From contig NW_027395283.1 of NCBI RefSeq assembly GCF_027580225.2, forward strand, positions 5,584,501 to 5,648,500: DNA of 64,000 nucleotides, read 5' to 3'. Source of the DNA: Misgurnus anguillicaudatus. Lineage: Eukaryota; Chordata; Actinopteri; Cypriniformes; Cobitidae. Of this stretch, positions 57,045-64,000 are shown piece after piece. The number at the start of each line of letters is the position of its first letter. The first letter of the stretch is position 1. The notes under the pieces are model-generated. The model did not search any database, was not told the DNA's origin, and worked only from the letters and a program-made list of their open reading frames with translations. Both the position numbers and the translations under genes were made by a program.

Positions 57045-57688
57045 TAGTGATGGGAGAAATGAAGCTTTTCGAAGCTTCGAATCAATTGAACCAATTGCTT
57101 CGAAAATTGATTCAGTTTTTCGAAGCAGCTCGAAACACAACACACGCTGTCAACCCCTGCTGGTCAAAATAGTGTAAAGCAGACATGTCCAAACATTTTA
57201 CACTTTTTTTGACAAAATAATAGCAAGATTTGTATTAAAATATGTTTAAAAAAATTATTTAACTTAATTAAGACGTAGTTAAAAGTCTATTATGTGTTTT
57301 TAGTTTTATTTAGGGCAAACAAATCATTAAAACTAACTACCCTTTTAATTATGCAAATTTTTGTCATTAAATCTGTCTATAAACAAAAATTAGACAAAGT
57401 GGCAGTGTTATTAGTCAGAAGGATAAATGTTTTATGAACTTTCATAATAAAACTGACCCGAGTTCACCTAAACATATTAGACACTGGTCATGTGATCAAC
57501 TCCCCCTAGTGGTGAACCATCGGATTTTCGAAACGTTTCGAAACAGTTCTGACGTAATGAAGCCTCGTTTGCTAAAATCACGTGACTTGGGCCAGTTTGA
57601 AACAAGCTCCGAACCACTGATTCGAAACAAAAGATTCGTAAATGTTTCGAAGCCTCATGAAGCAGTGCTTCGAAAACGACCATCACTA
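57045..57688. mobile_element. hAT MITE (TTTCGAA-rich family, second copy)
   Basis: The ends TAGTGATGG and CCATCACTA are perfect inverted repeats. The exact 8-bp duplication is GCTGCAAG (57037-57044 and 57689-57696). TTTCGAAGC repeats lie near both ends, as in the element at 20683-21600. Confidence 0.92.
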
Positions 57689-58722
57689 GCTGCAAGGCAG
57701 CTAAAAACCATCAGGACATAAACACTGGCTTATTTTATTTTATTGGAGCCTTACCTCCAGATAAAGTAACAAACTGGATTGATGATTTAAATGTTGTTTA
57801 CTCACATGTGCGTTGTTAACTCTCCGGATTTTATGTTGTGCACTGCTCCACTCGTTCACTACTCCTCATGGTTGGTTTGTTTACAGTGTCGCGTGAGCAG
57901 CTACACTGCAGGTTTGACTTCATTTGGCGCTAAGCAGACCTATTGATGATGTCAAAGTACCGCGAGAGCGATTCGAAGCAGATTTCTCCATGTGATAACT
58001 GGAATCACTCTCGCGCTACTTAGCTGTCACTCGCCTGTAGGTTCTCTGCTCCCCAGTCACTTTCGCGCCGCTATAGTAATTTGATTTCATACGCCGATCG
58101 GATCGCGCAGATACGTATCACGTAGACTACACCACTGTTTATACTTTACATTTTCTGCGTTTCTGATGTCCTTTTCCTTTTTTAATTTTACTAACGCCTT
58201 GCGTCACGTAATGCTCGGCGAACCTTTGCCTCACCCACCTCATGCGGACTGACCAATGAGGAGAGGGTCTTAACCTGAGGCCCTCTCTTCATTGGTCAGG
58301 CCGCATGAGACGCAACCGCTCTCAACTCACGTTCAAAGTAATAGGCAGCGCAGCGTCTCTCTTTGCAGCGCAAAATCCCGCTTTGACAGTTTAATATAAA
58401 GCGGCCAGCGGGAGATTACCAGATTCAGTATTTTGCTCATGCCCTTGCTGCCCTGGGCCCTTTGGAGGTCTTGGGCCCCTGGGCAATTGCCCAGTTGCCC
58501 GTATGGTTAATCCGGCCCTGTATATAGCTGATTAACGCGTCGGCTCCGTACACTTCTCTACCACCGGAATGTGTGTCGGTGGTGACCGGTGAGGTAAAAG
58601 GGGCGCGGGCAGTGGACCAAACCACTGTGAGGCAAGGGAGGGGGAATCAAAATGTTTAAAAGTTTTTTTGTTGTTGCTCCGTTTGCATTTGTATTGTTTC
58701 ACTTCTTACACACCTATTTTAA

Positions 58723-60210
58723 AGGGGCCGTGAATTGGTCGATTTTATTGCTTTATGACGTTGATTGATGTCTACTTATGCATTTCGCGTTGTTTTTACA
58801 TTCAAAAACATCAAAAGCAATAAGCAATACGCTATTTTGTAACATGGATTAGTGGCTGTCTTGAGAAATGGTTCGTTTGAAGGGGCGGGCCGCATTGAAG
58901 ACCTGAACGTAAACACCCACTGCTATGATTGGACAGCTTCGTTCCCCGTCATTACATGTAGGGAAATGTTTTAAAAACATTAATGTGATAAAAATAGCAG
59001 CCGAACACAAATATGTTTGAGACACAAAAGATTCAGGGTGCTTAACATGATACACATAAATGACAATACGTATATTAAAGTAGAAACAAAACTCGACCTG
59101 ACTAAATTACCGTATACAACACAGTAAGCGTGCATCCGAATCTAAACTGCGGCTAATAAATCCTTATCAATAACTTTGTATATTTCTATTGTGCTTGTGA
59201 GGTTGCTTTTACATTGACGTAATGTTAAATACCACAGTTATATGATAAAAAATAAGCTTTGTTGAGTGTTTGACCTTTCAAACGCAACTTGCCTAAATTA
59301 CCGTATACAACACAGTAAACGGGCATCAGAATCTAAACTGCGGTTGATAAATCCTTCCTTATGTATATTTCTACCTTTAAATTACAGTCGTATTGTTAAG
59401 TGTTGTACCTTTATTAATCGTTTAATGTTTTTAGTAAATTAAAACAGTCAACAAACGTATTTAGACACGGATGTTACAACAGGACATATCAAGCAATCTC
59501 TTTTAACAAAGCAATAGTGAAACGCAGTAACTTAAATAAAGTAAAATGTCTTACTGTGAATTATACTGCTGTGTCATTGTTGTCAGATCCAATATAAGTG
59601 GTGCTTCTGACTGAGTCTCTCTGCAAATCCAGCATCGACTTCTTTACAAATGAATCCATGTCCACAACGTTAACAAACGCTCCCCACACGAGCTGGAACT
59701 TCTTCAAAAGCAAACTTTATCCAAGCATATTGCTAATGTTAAGTTCCAAGCCTCCGAATTGAAGTATTTAGCTTCTGTGTTGTTCCCATGGTTGTTCCCA
59801 CGCGGTTCTTTCACAACCGAAAATGCGTTTCCATGGTATCATAACAGATCACCGCGTCAAAATAAAAGTCTCTCAGAAAAAAATGTATTTAAAAAGTCAT
59901 TTTGGTTAAATTTGTCAATCTTTAAAGACATGTTTACTTACTGAGACACACGTGTCACGCGAAGCTGTGGGAGGGGCTACAAAAGTAGACTTGTCCTTTT
60001 GGTTATGGGGAGGTGTTTCAATTCTACTTTGACGTCATAGATTTCCGAATTTTAGACTGGAGTGTTTAGCTGGCTTGGTGCCAAAGACGGGTATATTTCA
60101 GTAGCACGGACGTTTTCAGTTCTGAAACTTGCAGGATGTTCATTTAAGTATGATGACCTCTTATATAACAAATTATCAAGTTAAAATTGAGTTTTTGATT
60201 CACCGCTCCT
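58723..60210. mobile_element. TTAA-site element with AGG-type ends
   Basis: TTAA (58719-58722) is followed by AGGGGCCGTGAAT, and ATTCACCGCTCCT is followed by TTAA (60211-60214). The ends fit the same class as the element at 43376-44275. An internal block (TAAATTACCGTATACAACAC, then TCTAAACTGCGG) occurs twice, near 59104 and 59295. No transposase is seen. Confidence 0.72.
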
Positions 60211-60340
60211 TTAAGTATTATAAATCATTAAATTATTTTCAATACACATATTCTAATGATATTTTAGGGGGGACAACCCTCAGATAGGGGGGGTCCTGTC
60301 CCCCCCGACCCCCCCCGGGATTTCCGCCCATGCTCATAGG

Positions 60341-61290
60341 ATCATAAACTGAAGTAAATACTGACAAGATTCCTCTTCTTCTACACTGTTGGGGTTTTTA
60401 ACTTCATCTTAAACTGAAATGTGTTTAAGTTCAGCAAAACATTGAAGACTCGCAGCTCATTTATCTCTAAATAAGGTACTGAACTGGAAAAGGGCCCATT
60501 TCAAAAAAAGTTTTGTCCCTACAGCTATCATAGCACTAAATAAGAATATGTAGATTTCACTGGTATCACTGTATATTGCCCATGTCATGTTTATTCTTGT
60601 ATAGATGTCTATGTTTTCCATATGTTTTTTTGTACTATAGGTGTGAGGATGGGTTTGTTATTTGTTATCTGTCATGTGTGGGAAGAGGGTTTATTTGTCA
60701 TCTGCTGTATAAGGGTGTATTAGTTGTAATGTATGCTGTCCTGGACAACCTGACTGTGTGAAAACAATTATCCCTCTGGGGACAATAAAGAATCTAATCT
60801 AATCTAAAAATCCAAATATTGGACGTCTTTGCTTTTGTGTTCTTCAGGATATGACTGTAGGACTTTTTGATGATTATCTGATCAATTACAAAAAAGTTCA
60901 GACACTGAATGAAATGTAAATAAAATCACAAAGTTTTATAAAATGATCATTTTATTAGCAGAATCAAAGTGAATCATGTAAATGAAGATTGCTTTCAGAG
61001 GACTGACTGACCTTTAAACGCACACTTGAAGCTCTCAGCATGAAAACCACAGATCCAGATGAGCAACAACTGAGAAAGAGAAGATTCAGCAGCAACAATG
61101 AATAAGATAAATGAAAAAACTGTTTATCACCAGAGACTATTATGATATCATTATAAAGACAAAAAAGGCATAATTCTCAGGAATGTTCTTTTAAAAATGT
61201 CAAAATTGTGTAAATATTGAGTAAATAAAGAGGTTCATAGGAAAGGAGTACCAGGTCTTATTGAGTAGAAGTGATATTAAACATGAGACA
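60341..61290. other. No gene; includes a LINE-type 3' tail
   Basis: The segment 60560-60806 ends GGGGACAATAAAGAATCTAA with TCTAA repeats, a common fish LINE or SINE 3' tail in + orientation. The 5' border is unclear. The rest has no feature. Part of 60341-60540 may be NLR 3' UTR downstream of the inserted hAT element. Confidence 0.45.
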
Positions 61291-61905
61291 TCTGCACCAT
61301 ACTCTCCACACCAAAATCACACTGCTGAACGAAACCGGAGAACCTTATTGGACATGGCTAGGTGCATTTACCAAAAACATTGTGGACCTTTGCGGTCCAG
61401 ACAGCAGCTGTAGTGAGAAACAGATGTTTTAATAACAGGACTAAACAGACAGCTTACTTCATGTTAACAGACAGACAACCGAACATTTCTAGGATGCAGA
61501 AGTTTGATATTTCATGTTATTCTTATCAACATGACAAAGGAAAGCTGATCTCGAGATGTGAGAAGGGCATTTTTGTGGGATATGACAAGAATAGTCCTGC
61601 ATACATCATCTACTATCCTGATAGCAGGAAAATACAGAAACACAGACTAGTTGAGTTTCTACCCAGAATGAGTACTGAGACAGACAAGATACAAATTGAT
61701 TATGATTATGATGATTTTAGGGTTAGGAATAATCTTAGAGAATCAAAAAGCGAAGTCCTGAAATTAATCTGCAAAGTTCTCAGGGACAGATCACAGTGAA
61801 AGAAGTGTGAGAAAACCAAACACAAATAGATGATGAACCTGAACAAAGAAGAAATCCTGCCAGAGAGAGGAAAAGTTCAGGTTATTTAAGTGATTATGTT
61901 TGTTG
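61290..61905 (+). pseudogene. Copia integrase fragment
   Basis: The fragment reads TAERNRRTLLDMARC, carrying the catalytic Glu of integrase. After a one-base shift at about 61361 comes LPKTLWTFAVQTA, with the NRCFNNRTKQTAYFMLT block, then KGIFVGYDKNSPAYIIYYP and HRLVEFLP. After a stop at 61797 the tail NPARERKSSGYLSDYV is recognisable. These are the standard blocks of the Copia (Pseudoviridae-type) integrase C-terminal half. Neither the earlier integrase nor the RT is present. Confidence 0.82.
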
Positions 61906-61953
61906 TTTTCAAGGTGATGTAGCTGACATTCATTATTATTAGAAACTTGTATG

Positions 61954-62562
61954 CAGGGGTGCCGTTAGCAATTTTGGGCCCTATGAAAGAATAGTAGGTC
62001 GGCCCCCAGTGCCCCCCATCATTTCGCACCAAACATACAACATGCAATTTAATAATACAGAACTATTTCTTTTGCTATTGTTTTGACCACAATTAACAGT
62101 ATTTATAGAGACTTACAGTGTCTGCAGCTAAGATAATTTTGTGCAATGTAGATTGTATTGAAAATACAGTAATCAAAGAGTCAGAGAAAATGCAACATTA
62201 TTAAACATAGATTAAAGATAATTGTGACCCAATTAATAAGATAATTGGTTATTTGTGGTTTACTGTTTTCCACATAAAATCATCCTACATAATGTAAAGA
62301 ACATTTTGTGAAAATATGAACTTGATATATTTAATGTTGACTGAGAATGTCATGTCAGCGATTGAAATCATAGTGAAATTAATGCTTGAAATTAAACTGT
62401 GATGCTTTTTATTTCACAATAAGATTTGAGGCTTTAGTCTGATTTTCAGAGGTCAGTCACAGTGACATATATTGTATACTTGAGCTGTTACACACATCAA
62501 TAACATTGTAACATTTAAAAATGGCGAACAACAACAATGCATCTTTTCTATACAGTTACCTT
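61954..62562. mobile_element. Partial hAT element (left end)
   Basis: CAGGGGTGCCGTTAGCAATT at 61954, with GGGCCC next to it, is a recognisable hAT-type end. The other end is not found in the window. It may continue to the right of the element at about 62563-63494. Confidence 0.5.
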
Positions 62563-63494
62563 CGCAGCTAACAATTTTGGTTCCCAAAACGTTCCCCTAA
62601 CGTTAGTTTTTGGTTCTCAAAACATTCCCCTAACGTTAGTTTTTGGTTCCCATAACGTTATTTTTTCAAGGTTTGTTTTTGGTTAGCCAGGAAAGTTTTC
62701 TTTACAGAAATAGAACGTTATTTTTAGGTTATTTTAAAGTTCTCCTAACAACAACAATCAGCATCTCTCTCTCAGTTTTTACAATAATCAAAAGCTTCTA
62801 ACTTCATATTCTCTTCATGGAAATAATTAAAATATATTTTCGTTTTCACATATTTAAGCTACTAATGAAGAAACAAAAAAGAAATCGCTAGAATGTTATA
62901 CTCTGAAGTTAAAACGCAATGACAAATAAATCAGTCACTTGAGGTTAAAAGATCTTACCACAGTTAGTCGGCTATCCGTTTTTACAACAATAAAAAGTTT
63001 CTAACATTATATTCTCCTCAAAAAATTTTAGTCTCTGAGGTAAAAACGAAAGGACCGTTATTTTTTAAATTAACGACTTTTCCTGAGCACAAGATAAAGC
63101 GGGTACTCGTGAAGAAGGCGGTAAGCTCGTGCAGACAAGCACACGCATATTAGACGTACACACTAAAGTAATAATGGGTTTAATTTTGCATTCACTTCAT
63201 TTCCTAAAATATATTTTTAAATTTAAAAATAACCACCCTGCAACGTTATGAGAACGTTATTTTATGGTTCCAAAAAAAATAACCAAAAAATAACCAAAAA
63301 ATAACGTTCTGTATAAGTTATTTTTAGGTTATTTAAAAATAACCACCCTACAACGTTATGGGAACGTTATTTTATGGTTGCAAAAAATAAAACCTAAAAA
63401 TAATGTTCCCAGAACGTTATTTTTTGGTTCCCAAAAAAATAACCAAAATATAACCAAAAACTAACGTTAGGGGAACGTTCTGTGTTTGCTGGGC
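62563..63494. mobile_element. Element with long inverted repeats (AACGTT-rich)
   Basis: A 28-bp perfect inverted repeat pair lies at 62588-62615 and 63452-63479 (AACGTTCCCCTAACGTTAGT and the following bases). Many further AACGTT, GGTTCCC and ATAACC repeats occur near both ends, partly tandem (63230-63440). The terminal CCCAGCAAACACAG appears at the right end only. No target-site duplication or transposase was seen. Confidence 0.7.
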
Positions 63495-64000
63495 TTATGC
63501 CTCAAATAAGACTGGGTCAAAAACGCTTGACCAAAGCTTATATTATAATTATTAGCATTATTTATAAGATGAGTAACAGGTTCCACACACCAGCAGCTAC
63601 ACTAAAGCAAAAATAACAACAGATCATTGAAACCGAGAAAACAGCTATACTCTTAAATGAGTCTTCAGACTGTTTATTAATCAACAGGACTCTAAAATGA
63701 CATGAATGACAACTATAGCAGATAACGACATAGATTTCCATTGATTTCTTAAAGCTGTTGCAAGGTGGGAAGCTTTAATATACATAACTGGACTAGTTTA
63801 GCCTTCATTGCATTTCAGTTTTATCACAATCAACTCAATTCTCAACTGCCTAAAAATCCTTCCTTGGCATATTGCGTTACAAAACATTGGAGTGTGTAAC
63901 CGCTAGCATTTCTAGTTTATGTTAATTAGGTTATACGGGCTACGTTAATTAAAACAGCTTATAAGGGCTACCTTCACGTTAGAATCATAGCATAAAACAC
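63495..64000. other. No gene recognised
   Basis: AT-rich sequence. It may belong to the hAT element whose left end is at 61954. No feature is supported. Confidence 0.4.

Larger units (their letters stand above)
55064..58520. mobile_element. hAT element containing two further hAT elements
   Basis: The ends CAGGGCCAGATTAAC and the complement of CAGGGCCGGATTAAC are flanked by an exact 8-bp duplication TATATAGC (55056-55063 and 58521-58528). CCTGGGC and GGGCCCC blocks are present near both ends. Two hAT elements lie inside (55176-56441 and 57045-57688). Confidence 0.92.
53631..60332. mobile_element. hAT element expanded to 6.7 kb by nested elements
   Basis: The ends are CAGGGGCGAAAATC at the left and the complement of CATGGGCGGAAATC at the right. 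An exact 8-bp duplication CTCATAGG flanks them (53623-53630 and 60333-60340). GGGGGGGACA-type sequence lies near both ends. Inside are hAT elements at 53814-54913 and 55064-58520, and a TTAA-site element at 58723-60210. It lies about 230 bp after the probable NLR stop codon. Confidence 0.92.

Noticed and set aside
57434..57721. 95-codon ORF rich in Arg, Phe and Ser
   Set aside because: It reads through the TTTCGAA repeats of a hAT MITE and has no domain.

Overview
This window is vertebrate nuclear DNA from a teleost, most likely a cypriniform. Three things point there. It carries a fish-type NLR gene with FISNA and NACHT domains and 174-bp LRR exons. Its transposon mix is typical of ray-finned fish: DIRS elements, Gmr1-like and ordinary Ty3/gypsy elements, an L2-type LINE, Copia, Harbinger, TTAA-site elements and very many short hAT elements. 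Microsatellites of AT, AC/TG and TC are long. I saw no bacterial genes, operons, CRISPR arrays or tRNA/rRNA genes. The species cannot be fixed from sequence alone.

One host gene is visible, on the + strand: an NLRC3-like NLR. Its recognisable exons are 8553-8645 (linker), 8822-10621 (FISNA, NACHT and NACHT-associated region), four LRR exons (44616-44789, 46439-46615, 47014-47187, 51034-51207) and a probable short last exon with the stop codon (53374-53398). Every junction is phase 2 and the seven pieces form one open frame of 871 residues. The first exon(s) were not found. The intron between the NACHT exon and the first LRR exon is about 34 kb and is almost wholly made of nested transposons.

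Layout. 1-989: no gene seen. 990-8085: decayed Ty3/gypsy element on +, with a hAT element inserted in its reverse transcriptase. 8553-10621: NLR 5' exons. 10935-18400: decayed DIRS-type element on -, carrying a TTAA-site element, an unclassified insert and a hAT element. 19696-23500: decayed Gmr1-like Ty3/gypsy element on +, in which integrase precedes the reverse-transcriptase leader. 24016-39445: one L2-type LINE on -, spread over 15 kb by insertions. A 0.5-kb retroelement sits at 25305-25811. A TTAA-flanked segment at 26018-36740 contains two hAT elements, and the larger one contains a complete DIRS element and a probable solo LTR. 41529-44275: three consecutive TIR elements, one with a RecQ-like helicase fragment. 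44616-51207: LRR exons in tandemly duplicated exon-intron units, with hAT elements and microsatellites between. 51498-52705: Harbinger element with a MYB-like fragment. 53631-60332: hAT element holding further hAT elements up to three levels deep. 61290-61905: Copia fragment. 61954 to the end: a hAT-like left end and a long-inverted-repeat element.

Only the NLR gene looks functional. The transposons do not act as a pathway, but their nesting gives a clear relative insertion order, supported by exact or near-exact target-site duplications that I list. All functional statements rest on motif recognition by eye, with no database search.
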